Origin: JBBSZK01 sp964354995
Lineage (GTDB): Archaea; Nanobdellota; Nanobdellia; Pacearchaeales; GW2011-AR1
Reading direction: 5' to 3'
NCBI GenBank assembly: GCA_964354995.1
Contig: CAYHBQ010000009.1
Span: 1-26,341, forward strand
Length of the DNA: 26,341 nt
Translations under genes and position numbers: made by a program
In this document: piece by piece, positions 1 through 7,022 of the stretch
How positions within the stretch are numbered: position 1 is the first letter of the stretch
How the letters are laid out: every line of letters begins with the position of its first letter
The notes under the pieces: model-generated
The model's database searches: none
The model's input: the letters and a program-made list of their open reading frames with translations, nothing else
Told to the model about the DNA's origin: nothing

Positions 1-1
1 T

Positions 2-2014
2 GACAGTTTGGGGAATACAAATTGGACGGAAACACGTACGATTACGCTTGATACGCAAGCTCCTGGGTTGACCGTTGTTTCTCCGCTCAATGGGAACTAT
101 ACTAATGCCACGATTTTGATCAGTCTTTCTGCGAGCGGTGCTGCGAATGTGTGGTTCAATAATGGCACGGGAAATACGACGTACACAAGCGAACTATACC
201 AAACGTTTGGGCAGGGATCGAGCTTGCTTATTGCATACGCGAACGACTCAGCAGGAAATATTAATGCTACAAATGTAACGTTCTTTATTGATAGTATTGT
301 TCCAAGTGTAACCTTAGTGCATCCTTCAGAGAGTGCAGTGTTCGGTACGAACATGAGTCTTGCGCTTAATTTCAGTACCTTGGACACTAATTTGTACTCT
401 TGTTGGTATTCGCTCGATGGAACGGTTAATATCACTCTCTCTTCATGTACCAATACGACTTTCAATACGACTGACGGTGCGCACACAATGTATTTCTATG
501 CGAATGATAGTCTTGGTAATGAAGGTTTCGATAGCAATAGTTTCACTGTTGTTTTAGGTGCTCCCGCTATTACGCTTCATGGTCCTGCAAACGCCACAGC
601 ACAGGCATTTGGTTTAGCTTCGTTTAATTTCACAGCATCAGATATTGATTTACAAACGTGTGAGCTTTGGGGAGACTTTACAGGGACGTTTTCTTTTAAT
701 CAATCGAATAGCACGCTTATATCGGGACAATCTATGTTGTTTCCTCTCGCCCTCGTGAATGGATCATACCTGTGGGCGATTCGATGCAATGATAGTCTTA
801 ATCAAATTAGTATGACTTCCAATCGAACGCTTTTAATTGATACTATCTACCCCCTCTTGACGCTCTTTGCACCTTCGGGAGTTTATACCTCTCTAACTTC
901 TATTCCGCTTGGCTTTTCTGTTAATGATTCAAACCTTGCTCGTTGCGTCTATAACCTCACCTATAATGCAACTGGAGGCATTGTGCCCGGTTTTAGTTCT
1001 GTTGTCGTGAATGATTGTTTGAATACGACTTTTAATGTTATTGACGAGACCACTTATGTGCTCACACTAAGTGTTAATGATAGTGCGGGAAATACTAACT
1101 TTACGACTACGACTTTCTCGGTTGATGTTCATGATGGAAGCTCCGGTGGTTCTGGAGGTGGAGGAGGCGGCGGAGGCGGCGGTGGAGGCGGAGGAGGCTC
1201 TCAGAGAATCGTTCAGGTGGGGTCTGAAGGACTTTCTTCCCTCAGTGTGCGACCCGGTTCTCGGACCGACATTACATTCAATCTAGTTAATGAAGGTACG
1301 GTGTTTTTGAATAACTGTACGGTAACCGGTGCAGGTTCGTATCGTTCGTGGGTATCTTCTGAGGAGATTGTTTCTATAAGTCCTGGTGAACGCGCGTCGT
1401 ATGATCTTGTTCTTTCGGTGCCGAGAGATGCGAGTTCTGGCGGACGCACGGTTAATTTGGCTGTTTCGTGTTTAGAAACGGAGGGTTCGCTTGTGTTGCC
1501 TCTTGTCGTTGTTCCTGCAGAGTTTGATTTTTTGATTAGTTCCTATTCTCGTGAGGGAAGCAACCTTCGCGTTTCTTATACTGCTGAAGATTTAACGGGC
1601 CAGGGTTCAAACCTCTCTATCGATTATGTATTACGTAATGCGCAGGGCATCGAAGTTACCACAGGTAGCTTTTCACGTGTCCTTGGCGTCTTTGAACGCG
1701 CATCATCGATGTTTGAGTTTGCTTTGCCCAAGGATAGTTTTGGAGAGTTTGTTTTGGAATTGGATGTTTCCGCACAAGAAGATGCCTTGGCGATTGAGCA
1801 TGATGTGTTTCTTTCGGGTACGGGAGTCACAGGTTTGTCTATATCCGATACTAACTCGCAGACTTTGTTTTATTGGGGCATTGCAGTTCTTTCCATAGGA
1901 GCCCTCTTTTTCGTGTATCGATATCTTTGGTCGCATTATCGTCGCACCCGCGACTCGTCGTATTTTATTTCATCACGGAGGAGACATATCCCGATTTCGA
2001 TACGAGACTCATGA
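2..2014 (+). CDS. Large Ig-like-repeat surface protein, 5' end outside window
   Basis: The frame is open from base 2, and the residues before the first possible start (TTG at 8) continue the repeat pattern, so the gene begins upstream of the window. About four Ig-like/bacterial-Ig repeats are visible, each opening with a D-x-x-x-P type strand and containing many N-x-S/T sequons; several repeats carry a Cys pair. A run of 15 glycines (1154-1198) separates the repeats from a C-terminal beta-rich domain. One membrane helix (about residues 621-641, counting from the TTG) follows, then a short, very basic tail that should face the cytoplasm. This is a cell-surface protein anchored at its C-terminus, possibly S-layer-like or adhesive. 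The repeat family is recognised; the specific function is not. Confidence 0.8.
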   Translation, partial: DSLGNTNWTETRTITLDTQAPGLTVVSPLNGNYTNATILISLSASGAANVWFNNGTGNTTYTSELYQTFGQGSSLLIAYANDSAGNINATNVTFFIDSIVPSVTLVHPSESAVFGTNMSLALNFSTLDTNLYSCWYSLDGTVNITLSSCTNTTFNTTDGAHTMYFYANDSLGNEGFDSNSFTVVLGAPAITLHGPANATAQAFGLASFNFTASDIDLQTCELWGDFTGTFSFNQSNSTLISGQSMLFPLALVNGSYLWAIRCNDSLNQISMTSNRTLLIDTIYPLLTLFAPSGVYTSLTSIPLGFSVNDSNLARCVYNLTYNATGGIVPGFSSVVVNDCLNTTFNVIDETTYVLTLSVNDSAGNTNFTTTTFSVDVHDGSSGGSGGGGGGGGGGGGGGGSQRIVQVGSEGLSSLSVRPGSRTDITFNLVNEGTVFLNNCTVTGAGSYRSWVSSEEIVSISPGERASYDLVLSVPRDASSGGRTVNLAVSCLETEGSLVLPLVVVPAEFDFLISSYSREGSNLRVSYTAEDLTGQGSNLSIDYVLRNAQGIEVTTGSFSRVLGVFERASSMFEFALPKDSFGEFVLELDVSAQEDALAIEHDVFLSGTGVTGLSISDTNSQTLFYWGIAVLSIGALFFVYRYLWSHYRRTRDSSYFISSRRRHIPISIRDS

Positions 2015-2274
2015 TTCCTCAACGTGTGCTTAAGTTTTATGCCTTTTTCTTTTTGTTTGTTGCAGTTATCGGTCTTCTTCATGCTTTTCTTGCTTTTTCT
2101 TATAGAGGCCCTTTGACTGGATATGCTGTTCTTTCTGAGTCTTCTGCACCGACGCTTGGGCTTTTTTCAGTGCTTCTTGTGATTATTGCCCTTGTTTTTT
2201 TGAAGTTTGCAGCACGAAGATTTATGCCTCGAGTTGTAGCGCGGCAAATTGTTTTAGAGGATCTTTACTCATGA
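2011..2274 (+). CDS. Small two-helix membrane protein
   Basis: An 87-residue protein whose ATG overlaps the stop codon of the surface-protein gene (ATGA), so the two are probably translationally coupled. A longer reading of the same frame would start inside the upstream gene, so the overlapping ATG is preferred. Two hydrophobic segments are visible, at about residues 8-28 and 48-66, with a short polar loop between them and a basic C-terminus. No family is recognised. Its position suggests an accessory to display or anchoring of the large surface protein, which is inference. Confidence 0.6.
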   Translation: MIPQRVLKFYAFFFLFVAVIGLLHAFLAFSYRGPLTGYAVLSESSAPTLGLFSVLLVIIALVFLKFAARRFMPRVVARQIVLEDLYS

Positions 2275-2287
2275 GGGTGTAACGACA

Positions 2288-2297
2288 TTTTTAAATA
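2288..2297 (+). promoter_or_regulatory. TATA box of tRNA-Arg
   Basis: TTTTTAAATA ends 23 nt before the tRNA 5' end. Confidence 0.6.
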
Positions 2298-2320
2298 ACA
2301 ACTTTTGTTGCGTTCTATAA

Positions 2321-2395
2321 GACCCCGTAGCTCAGCCTGGATAGAGCAACTGCCTTCTAAGCAGTAGGTCGCAGGTTCAAATCCTGTCGGGGTCG
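2321..2395 (+). tRNA. tRNA-Arg (TCT)
   Basis: The full cloverleaf can be drawn by hand. The acceptor stem is GACCCCG/CGGGGTC, the anticodon stem ACTGC/GCAGT encloses the loop CTTCTAA (anticodon TCT, reading AGA), and the T-arm has loop TTCAAAT. The discriminator is G and no intron or encoded CCA is seen. A 20-nt copy of its 3' end recurs 83 nt downstream at 2463-2482. Confidence 0.93.
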
Positions 2396-2500
2396 TACTG
2401 AAGGATTTGAACATCCTAAGGATTTATATCCTTAGTCCCGCTCGGTTCTTATGAACCTTCGGGAATCCTGTCGGGGTCGTACTTGCAGGCTTTGAACATG
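2380..2500 (+). repeat. Duplicated tRNA-Arg 3' end with three stem-loops between copies
   Basis: AATCCTGTCGGGGTCGTACT occurs at 2380-2399 (tRNA 3' end) and again at 2463-2482. Each copy is followed by a similar stretch ending in TTTGAACAT, giving two imperfect units of about 35 nt. Between the copies are three stem-loops: AGGAT/ATCCT (2402-2416), CTAAGGAT/ATCCTTAG with a TTAT loop (2416-2435), and TCCCG/CGGGA enclosing GGTTC-TTAT-GAACC (2436-2464). A tRNA-targeted integration scar or a structured leader for the next gene are the obvious readings. Confidence 0.7.
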
Positions 2501-2902
2501 AAACTACTCTTTATATGCAAACACAATCGGTTTAGGAGCAAAGTCGCGGAGGCTCTTTTCAATAAGTATGCTGGCCCTATGCACCAGGCGAAAAGCGCAG
2601 GAGTTATACTCGATCCTCTTTTTCCCTATGTTGCTGCGTCGGTAAAGAATGTTTTACGTGAACGAGGTATTTCTATGGTTGTTGATGAACCTTCGCTTGT
2701 TTCTCAAGATCTTCTTTTTTGGGCAGAAAAAATCATTGTAGTTGCAGATAATGTTGATCTTTCTGCTTTTCCCCCTGATAAAACTGAACGTTGGTCTATC
2801 GCCGACTGTAGTCAGGATGACCTGTCTGCAATCGAGTTGCGGGTGCGAGATATCGATGGACGTGTGCGAGATTTATTGAAAACGCTCACAAAACATCGCT
2901 GA
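2498..2902 (+). CDS. Low-molecular-weight phosphotyrosine phosphatase / ArsC-like protein
   Basis: A 134-residue cytosolic protein of the LMW-PTP/arsenate reductase fold. The P-loop C-x5-R lies at the N-terminus (C7 to R13, followed by S), the usual position directly after the first beta strand. The Asp of the usual Asp-Pro general-acid motif may be the D in a D-C pair near residue 108, so catalysis could differ from classical LMW-PTPs. ATG 2498 is chosen because it places the P-loop correctly; an upstream TTG at 2483 falls inside the duplicated tRNA sequence. The 3' end overlaps the convergent PadR gene by 17 nt. Arsenate reductase or protein phosphatase activity cannot be separated from sequence alone. 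Confidence 0.75.
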   Translation: MKLLFICKHNRFRSKVAEALFNKYAGPMHQAKSAGVILDPLFPYVAASVKNVLRERGISMVVDEPSLVSQDLLFWAEKIIVVADNVDLSAFPPDKTERWSIADCSQDDLSAIELRVRDIDGRVRDLLKTLTKHR

Positions 2903-3197
2903 AGGTTTGACAGAACTGTTTTTTTGCTTCGTCAAACGCTCTCTTTCCTTCAATCGTTATCTCATATACAATATTTCGTCCGTCTTTCTTTTCTTTAATG
3001 AATCCTTGTTTGTGTAAATGTTTGAGAGCAGGGTAAATCGTGCCTGGGCTCGGTTTACATCCTTTTCTTTTTTCTATCTCAAGGGCTATTTCTTGACCAT
3101 GCATCGGTCTCTTTGAGATCATAAACAACATGAGAAATGAGAGTAGCCCTCGCATATCGCAACATGATTTCTTCATTTTTTTAGAAGACGAAGGCAT
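2886..3197 (-). CDS. PadR-family transcriptional regulator
   Basis: A 103-residue PadR-type winged-helix protein. The core runs from about residue 15, with the G-x-x-I-A helix, the turn rich in S-P-G-T-I-Y-P-A-L and a beta-wing ending in Y-E-I-T-x-x-G, which is the diagnostic PadR pattern. A Cys pair (C12, C13) precedes the DNA-binding domain and could bind a metal or metalloid; that is inference. The gene is divergent from the Cys-rich peptide gene and convergent with the ArsC-like gene. Its own TATA-like sequence (3219-3226, minus strand) overlaps an inverted repeat, suggesting autorepression. Confidence 0.85.
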   Translation of the reverse strand: MPSSSKKMKKSCCDMRGLLSFLMLFMISKRPMHGQEIALEIEKRKGCKPSPGTIYPALKHLHKQGFIKEKKDGRNIVYEITIEGKRAFDEAKKQFCQTFSDVL

Positions 3198-3222
3198 TAT
3201 TTAATGGTGTCGCTTATACGAT

Positions 3223-3240
3223 ATATCGGGTTACCGATAT
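3223..3240. promoter_or_regulatory. Operator-like dyad 1 of the PadR module
   Basis: ATATCGG-GTTA-CCGATAT is a perfect 7-bp inverted repeat in the divergent promoter region. It overlaps the probable minus-strand TATA box of the PadR gene. It shares the form ATATCG-N6-CGATAT with a second dyad 42 nt downstream. Confidence 0.7.
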
Positions 3241-3241
3241 G

Positions 3242-3249
3242 TTTAAATA
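3242..3249 (+). promoter_or_regulatory. TATA-like element upstream of the Cys-rich peptide gene
   Basis: TTTAAATA lies between the two dyads. A second A/T box, ATAATATATA at 3281-3290, is nearer the gene and overlaps dyad 2; either could be the functional promoter. Both give a leader containing the Shine-Dalgarno sequence. Confidence 0.45.
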
Positions 3250-3264
3250 GAAATTGTAACATTA

Positions 3265-3282
3265 ATATCGTATGTCCGATAT
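3265..3282. promoter_or_regulatory. Operator-like dyad 2 of the PadR module
   Basis: ATATCG-TATGTC-CGATAT matches dyad 1 in arm sequence and in its total length of 18 bp. Two equal sites on opposite sides of a TATA element fit binding of a dimeric winged-helix repressor to each. Confidence 0.7.
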
Positions 3283-3331
3283 AATATATACGCTCTTTTG
3301 TGAAAAGAGAGTGAAAGGAGGTATTTGTGCT

Positions 3332-3502
3332 ATGGACATGTCTTGTTCTAGTGGCGGTTGCTGTTCTTCAGGCCGCGGGTTTTTGACTCGTGCTGAGAAA
3401 GTGGAATTGCTTCAAGATTATAAGAAACAACTTGATCGTGAGTCGCTTGGTGTTGCGGAACGCATCAAAGAGCTTCAACGAACTTCTGACGAAGAAGATT
3501 AA
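3332..3502 (+). CDS. Small Cys-rich peptide with helical tail
   Basis: A 56-residue protein. The N-terminus holds three cysteines (C5, C10, C11) in a Ser/Gly-rich segment, followed by a charged helix likely to form a coiled coil. The layout resembles DUF5320-type archaeal small proteins, but the match is by eye. The start is set by a strong Shine-Dalgarno AAAGGAGG at 3314-3321, an exception in a window of mostly leaderless genes. Its control region carries the two PadR-type dyads, so it is probably induced with or repressed by the PadR protein. A T-rich terminator follows. Confidence 0.65.
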   Translation: MDMSCSSGGCCSSGRGFLTRAEKVELLQDYKKQLDRESLGVAERIKELQRTSDEED

Positions 3503-3505
3503 CCC

Positions 3506-3530
3506 TTTTTTTCTTTTTTTCTTTTCTTTA
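3506..3530 (+). terminator. Poly-T archaeal terminator
   Basis: A 25-nt tract of T runs broken only by single C residues begins a few bases after the stop codon of the Cys-rich peptide gene, matching archaeal U-tract termination. Confidence 0.6.
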
Positions 3531-3537
3531 TCAGTAT

Positions 3538-3597
3538 CTTTAAAAACTGCTCGGCTTTCGCCTATACATGCGCGGATGGAAAAAAGCAAAGCTTTTT
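3538..3597 (+). repeat. Partial copy of the tRNA-Cys 5' end behind a TATA-like box
   Basis: GCGCGGATGG at 3570-3579 repeats the first ten bases of tRNA-Cys (3625-3634). A CTTTAAAAAC box at about 3538-3547 precedes it at a spacing like that of the real gene. The copy then runs into a hairpin AAAAAGC-AAA-GCTTTTT (3581-3597) instead of a tRNA body. It may be a truncated tRNA duplication. Confidence 0.4.
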
Positions 3598-3624
3598 AGT
3601 ACCCTCGCGTTCACCTAGAATCAC

Positions 3625-3698
3625 GCGCGGATGGCGAAGCGGTTAACGCGCTCGGCTGCAGCCCGAGTATCTCCCCGGTTCGAATCCGGGTCCGCGCT
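3625..3698 (+). tRNA. tRNA-Cys (GCA)
   Basis: Acceptor stem GCGCGGA/TCCGCGC, anticodon stem CTCGG/CCGAG around loop CTGCAGC (anticodon GCA), and T-arm with loop TTCGAAT. The discriminator base is T, the known cysteine identity element. No intron and no encoded CCA. The probable promoter is CTTTTTA at 3592-3598. Confidence 0.95.
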
Positions 3699-3702
3699 TA
3701 TC

Positions 3703-3710
3703 TTTATATA
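3703..3710 (+). promoter_or_regulatory. TATA box of glyS
   Basis: TTTATATA ends 21 nt before ATG 3732, supporting that start and a leaderless mRNA. Confidence 0.65.
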
Positions 3711-3731
3711 GCTGGTCTTTCTCTTTTTGCA

Positions 3732-5228
3732 ATGGTGCAGAAGAAGGTCCTTTCGGAGGTTGCAATTGATGATCTTGCTGCTTTTTGTAAGCGCAAAGGG
3801 TTTGTGTATCCGTCGGGGGAGATTTATGGCGGGCTTGCAGGATTTTGGGATTTTGGTCCCTTGGGTGTGGAACTCATTGCTAATTTAAAGCGCGCGTGGT
3901 GGCAGTATCACGTACACGCACGCAACGATGTTGCGGGCATTGACGGAGCCATAATTACAAATCCTCGAGTTTGGGAAGCTTCGGGACATGTAGCTAATTT
4001 TGTTGATGTTGCTGTCGTTTGTAAAAAGTGCGGTTATAAGACTAAGGTGGACAAACATGAATTGAAGAGTGCGAAATGTGATAAGTGTGCTGGAGCGTAT
4101 GAAAATCTTGGAGAGTTTAATCCTATGTTTACTACTCAGGTCGGTCCGGTCAAGAAAGATGCGCAGGTCGCTTATCTGCGTCCGGAGACGGCACAATCTA
4201 TCTTTGCTAATTTTAAGCTTGTGTATGAACAGGCGCGGCTCAAGTTGCCTTGTGGAATTGCTCAAATTGGCAAGGCCTTTAGAAATGAGATTGCGCCCCG
4301 AGAGTTTCTTTTTCGGTCGAGGGAATTTGAGCAAATGGAACTCGAGTATTTTATAGCCCCCCATATGTCCTGCCCTTTCATGGGGGAAGTGAAAGATGTT
4401 GAACTTGCATTGTATACGCAAGAGATGCAGGCAAAGGAGCAAAAAGCGAAGGTTCTGAACCTTTTTGATGCATGGAAGAAAGGAGTCATTAAGAGCGACT
4501 GGCACGCCTATTGGCTTGCGCAAGAGTTATTGTGGTTTGTATCGCTCGGTGCTCGTGTTGAGAAATTTAGGGCGCGACAGCACACGTCTGATGAAAAGAG
4601 CCATTACGCTCTTGATACATGGGATTTGGAATATGAATTTCCTATGGGTTGGAGAGAACTTGCTGGTCTTGCTAATCGAGGTTCATATGATTTGACCGAA
4701 CATCAAAAGGCTAGTAAGGGAAGCATGGCAGTTATTGTTGATGAGACTAAGGGGATAAAAGCTGTTCCTGAAGTGGTGTGTGAGCCCTCTCTGGGTGTTG
4801 GGCGCGCCTTTATCGTTTTCATGTTGGAATCTTATGAACATAATCCTCAACGGGATAATGTTGTTTTACATTTGCATCCAAGACTTGCTCCCTATAAGGC
4901 GGCCGTTTTTCCGATTGTCAAGGGGGAGGAATACGAGTCTCTTGCTCAGGATATCGTGAGAGAATTACGGATGGAATGGAACGTGCTCTATGACAAGAGC
5001 GGTTCGATTGGGCGACGTTATTCTCGCAATGACGAAGTCGGAACGCCGTACTGCATCACTATCGACGAGTCGAGTGTAAAGAAGAAGACAGTCACGATAC
5101 GTGATAGAGATACAACGAAACAAATTGTTGTTAAAATTGATGCGCTCAAGAATGTTCTTCGGAGCCTTATTAACGGAGAGCTTGTTTTTGAGAAAGCGGG
5201 GAAGCTGGTTGAAACTCGGGTGAAGTAA
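3732..5228 (+). CDS. glyS: Glycyl-tRNA synthetase, archaeal/eukaryotic dimeric type
   Basis: A 498-residue class II synthetase that charges tRNA-Gly in the cytosol. Motif 1 lies around the W-x-x-S-G-H segment (near residue 85). Motif 2 contains F183-R-N-E186 followed by the glycine-binding R-E-F-x-F-R-S region. Motif 3 is G-V-G-R ending at R358. A four-Cys zinc-binding insert (C97, C100, C116, C119) follows motif 1. The C-terminal anticodon-binding domain begins near residue 375. Length is typical of the compact alpha2 enzyme rather than the bacterial tetramer. The ZIP transporter gene starts one base after its stop, so both probably share one transcript. Confidence 0.95.
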   Translation: MVQKKVLSEVAIDDLAAFCKRKGFVYPSGEIYGGLAGFWDFGPLGVELIANLKRAWWQYHVHARNDVAGIDGAIITNPRVWEASGHVANFVDVAVVCKKCGYKTKVDKHELKSAKCDKCAGAYENLGEFNPMFTTQVGPVKKDAQVAYLRPETAQSIFANFKLVYEQARLKLPCGIAQIGKAFRNEIAPREFLFRSREFEQMELEYFIAPHMSCPFMGEVKDVELALYTQEMQAKEQKAKVLNLFDAWKKGVIKSDWHAYWLAQELLWFVSLGARVEKFRARQHTSDEKSHYALDTWDLEYEFPMGWRELAGLANRGSYDLTEHQKASKGSMAVIVDETKGIKAVPEVVCEPSLGVGRAFIVFMLESYEHNPQRDNVVLHLHPRLAPYKAAVFPIVKGEEYESLAQDIVRELRMEWNVLYDKSGSIGRRYSRNDEVGTPYCITIDESSVKKKTVTIRDRDTTKQIVVKIDALKNVLRSLINGELVFEKAGKLVETRVK

Positions 5229-5229
5229 T

Positions 5230-5979
5230 ATGATTTTTTCATCTGCTTTGGGATATACACTTTTGAGTGTGCTTGTTGTGAGTCTTGTTTCTTTGATTGG
5301 ACTGGCTACATTGAGCCTTAAGATAGAACGACTTAAGAAAGTTATTTTACTCTTAGTCAGTTTTGCGGCAGGCGCACTTTTAGGAGATGTTTTTTTACAT
5401 CTCGTGCCCGAACTCGTTGAAGAAGGATTTTTACTTTCTTATTCATTTATCATTCTTGGAGGTATTGGGTTCTCATTTATTGTTGAGAAATTTATTCATT
5501 GGAGGCACTGCCATTTGCCCACTACTCGAGAGCATACGCATCCTGTGGCAGCAATGAATCTTGTTGGCGATGGAGTGCATAATTTTATAGACGGCATCAT
5601 TATTGGTGCGAGTTATTTAATCAGTATTCCTGCAGGGGTTGCGACGACGTTTGCGGTTTTTCTTCATGAAATTCCTCAAGAGATAGGTGATTTTGGTGTT
5701 TTGTTACATGCAGGATATACGCGAAAAAGAGCTCTCGTTATGAACTTTTTACTTGCTTTAACTTCGTTTTTAGGTGCATTTCTTGTTTTCGCTTTGGGTT
5801 CGATAGAGGGATTTGTTCCGTTTTTGGTTGCATTCGCGATAGGCAATTTTATTTATATTGCAGGGAGTGATTTAATTCCCGAGCTACATAAAGATGTTGG
5901 ATTGAAATCTGCATTTTATCAACTTCTTTCACTGGTAATCGGTGTGCTTGTTATGGCCTCGCTTCTTTTTTTGGAATAA
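5230..5979 (+). CDS. ZIP-family divalent metal transporter
   Basis: A 249-residue integral membrane protein with seven to eight hydrophobic helices. The two ZIP metal-site signatures are present: H117-N-F-I-D-G in TM4 and H146-E-I-P-Q-E in TM5. A His-rich loop between helices 3 and 4 (about residues 93-110) is typical of the family and likely binds zinc. The predicted role is metal (probably zinc) uptake across the cytoplasmic membrane. It follows glyS by a single base, with GGTGA near 5219-5223 as a ribosome-binding site, so the two are co-transcribed; GlyRS itself carries a predicted zinc site. Confidence 0.9.
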   Translation: MIFSSALGYTLLSVLVVSLVSLIGLATLSLKIERLKKVILLLVSFAAGALLGDVFLHLVPELVEEGFLLSYSFIILGGIGFSFIVEKFIHWRHCHLPTTREHTHPVAAMNLVGDGVHNFIDGIIIGASYLISIPAGVATTFAVFLHEIPQEIGDFGVLLHAGYTRKRALVMNFLLALTSFLGAFLVFALGSIEGFVPFLVAFAIGNFIYIAGSDLIPELHKDVGLKSAFYQLLSLVIGVLVMASLLFLE

Positions 5980-5984
5980 CAATT

Positions 5985-5992
5985 CATAAATA
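5985..5992 (+). promoter_or_regulatory. TATA box of the HIT gene
   Basis: CATAAATA ends 21 nt before ATG 6014. Confidence 0.55.
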
Positions 5993-6013
5993 GTCCCTTT
6001 TTATTTTTTCGAT

Positions 6014-6361
6014 ATGACTGATTGTGTTTTTTGTAAGATTATCCGAGGAGATATAAAAAACGACTTTGTTGCCTCAAGCAACTCTTTTGTCGCTATACGA
6101 GATATCCATCCAAAGTCGGAAGGACATACATTGATTATTCCCAAGGAGCATTATGTTACTCTTTTGGATATTCCTGATCGTCTCGGAGAAGAAATGCTCT
6201 CGTTTATCAAAAAAGTCGCAGGAGGCTTGCTTGATGAAAAGTATGGTGATGGGTTTAATGTAATCATGAATAACCTCTCTTGTGCAGGGCAAGTGGTTAT
6301 GCACGCGCATGTACATCTTGTGCCACGTAATGAAGATGACGGGCTTGCCTCTTTAACGTAA
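6014..6361 (+). CDS. HIT-family nucleotide hydrolase/transferase
   Basis: A 115-residue histidine-triad protein of the HINT/HIT group, which hydrolyses nucleoside phosphoramidates or dinucleoside polyphosphates. The catalytic triad H-x-H-x-H-x-x is at H97, H99 and H101. The N-terminal C-x-x-C is the usual zinc-site half of many HIT proteins. Length is within the family range. The 3' end overlaps the convergent unknown gene by 9 nt. Confidence 0.92.
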   Translation: MTDCVFCKIIRGDIKNDFVASSNSFVAIRDIHPKSEGHTLIIPKEHYVTLLDIPDRLGEEMLSFIKKVAGGLLDEKYGDGFNVIMNNLSCAGQVVMHAHVHLVPRNEDDGLASLT

Positions 6362-6790
6362 GTGGCAGGACCCTTCTTGGGCTGCAATATAACCCACGAG
6401 AGATGTCAACGCTCCTCGGTACTTTGCTATATCCTTTGGGTCTGATTGGGGCAATTTTTCGATTCCTTCTGCAAATTCGAGTAGTGCTCGTGGAAAGGTT
6501 GATCCATTGGGGACATCGCTAAACCTTCCCAGCATCTCTACTAATCCCCCTAAATACGTTGTATCTCTTATTGTTCCCCTATCTTTGTCGGTTATCCTTC
6601 CTTTGAGGTGGTTTGCTAGTTTCTCAATATATTCTAATTCTCCGTTTAGAGGTTCTTCTCTTATCAGTTTATCACAAACTCTGATGACTTGTCCCGCCGC
6701 GGTTTTTAAGTCGTCTTCTGTTTTTATTCGAGAGAAATAGCGTCGGCTACTATCGGGCGGCTCTTCGTTTTTTTCTTGAGTATCTACCAT
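6353..6790 (-). CDS. Hypothetical protein, 145 aa
   Basis: A soluble, charged, probably all-helical protein with no recognised family. The N-terminal 25 residues are polar and likely disordered. The rest has regular amphipathic spacing. The start is supported by a minus-strand TATA-like ATTTAAAAG at 6812-6820. It ends convergently with the HIT gene and shares 9 nt with it. No signal peptide or membrane segment is seen. Confidence 0.6.
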   Translation of the reverse strand: MVDTQEKNEEPPDSSRRYFSRIKTEDDLKTAAGQVIRVCDKLIREEPLNGELEYIEKLANHLKGRITDKDRGTIRDTTYLGGLVEMLGRFSDVPNGSTFPRALLEFAEGIEKLPQSDPKDIAKYRGALTSLVGYIAAQEGSCHLR

Positions 6791-6827
6791 CTCTTTTTTA
6801 TTTTTAGCTCTCTTTTAAATGTTAGTA

Positions 6828-6979
6828 TGGCTCTGGGGAGAGTTGAACTCCCGACTTCGGCCTTACTCCTCGAAAACTCTTCTGAGTTTTCGCTCCAGAG
6901 AATTTGATATTCTCTGGCCCTTCTTCTCTGCCGAGTCGAAGGTTATGAGAGCCGCACTCTACCGCTGAGTTACAGAGCC
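6828..6979 (-). tRNA. Intron-containing tRNA with CAU anticodon (elongator Met, or Ile2)
   Basis: On the minus strand the acceptor stem is GGCTCTG/CAGAGCC with discriminator A. The D-stem is ACTC/GAGT and the T-stem is GGGAG/CTCCC with loop TTCAACT. The anticodon stem CGGCT/GGCCG (one G-U pair) encloses loop CTCATAA, interrupted by about 80 nt. Anticodon CAT is at 6945-6947. It lacks the G-rich anticodon stem of an initiator tRNA. An elongator tRNA-Met is favoured, since such introns are common there in archaea, but a lysidine/agmatidine-type tRNA-Ile2 has the same anticodon and cannot be excluded. The probable promoter is at 7000-7008 on the minus strand. Confidence 0.88.
6864..6943 (-). other. 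Archaeal tRNA intron (about 80 nt)
   Basis: The insert lies after the anticodon near canonical position 37/38; because TAA borders both sides the exact cut is uncertain by one to two bases. It holds two strong hairpins, CCAGAGAAT/ATTCTCTGG and CGAAAACTC/GAGTTTTCG. Removal should need the EndA encoded at 8326-8835 plus the RtcB ligase, which is not in this window. Confidence 0.82.
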
Positions 6980-7022
6980 AAACTGAGAAACGAGGATGTG
7001 TTTTTAAGACTTTAGGATGGGC

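Noticed and set aside
8..8. TTG as the true start of the surface protein
   Set aside because: The upstream residues continue the repeat pattern, so the gene is cut by the window edge.
1141..1201. Assembly artefact in the glycine run
   Set aside because: The codons are mixed GGA/GGC/GGT, not a simple homopolymer, and the frame is kept on both sides.
2401..2482. Second, degenerate tRNA after tRNA-Arg
   Set aside because: Only the 3' end is repeated; the three hairpins do not form a cloverleaf and no anticodon arm is present.
3885..4523. Long minus-strand frame inside glyS
   Set aside because: It is antisense to the conserved GlyRS core and has no promoter or family resemblance.
6828..6979. 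Initiator tRNA-Met
   Set aside because: The anticodon stem CGGCT/GGCCG lacks the three consecutive G-C pairs expected of initiators.
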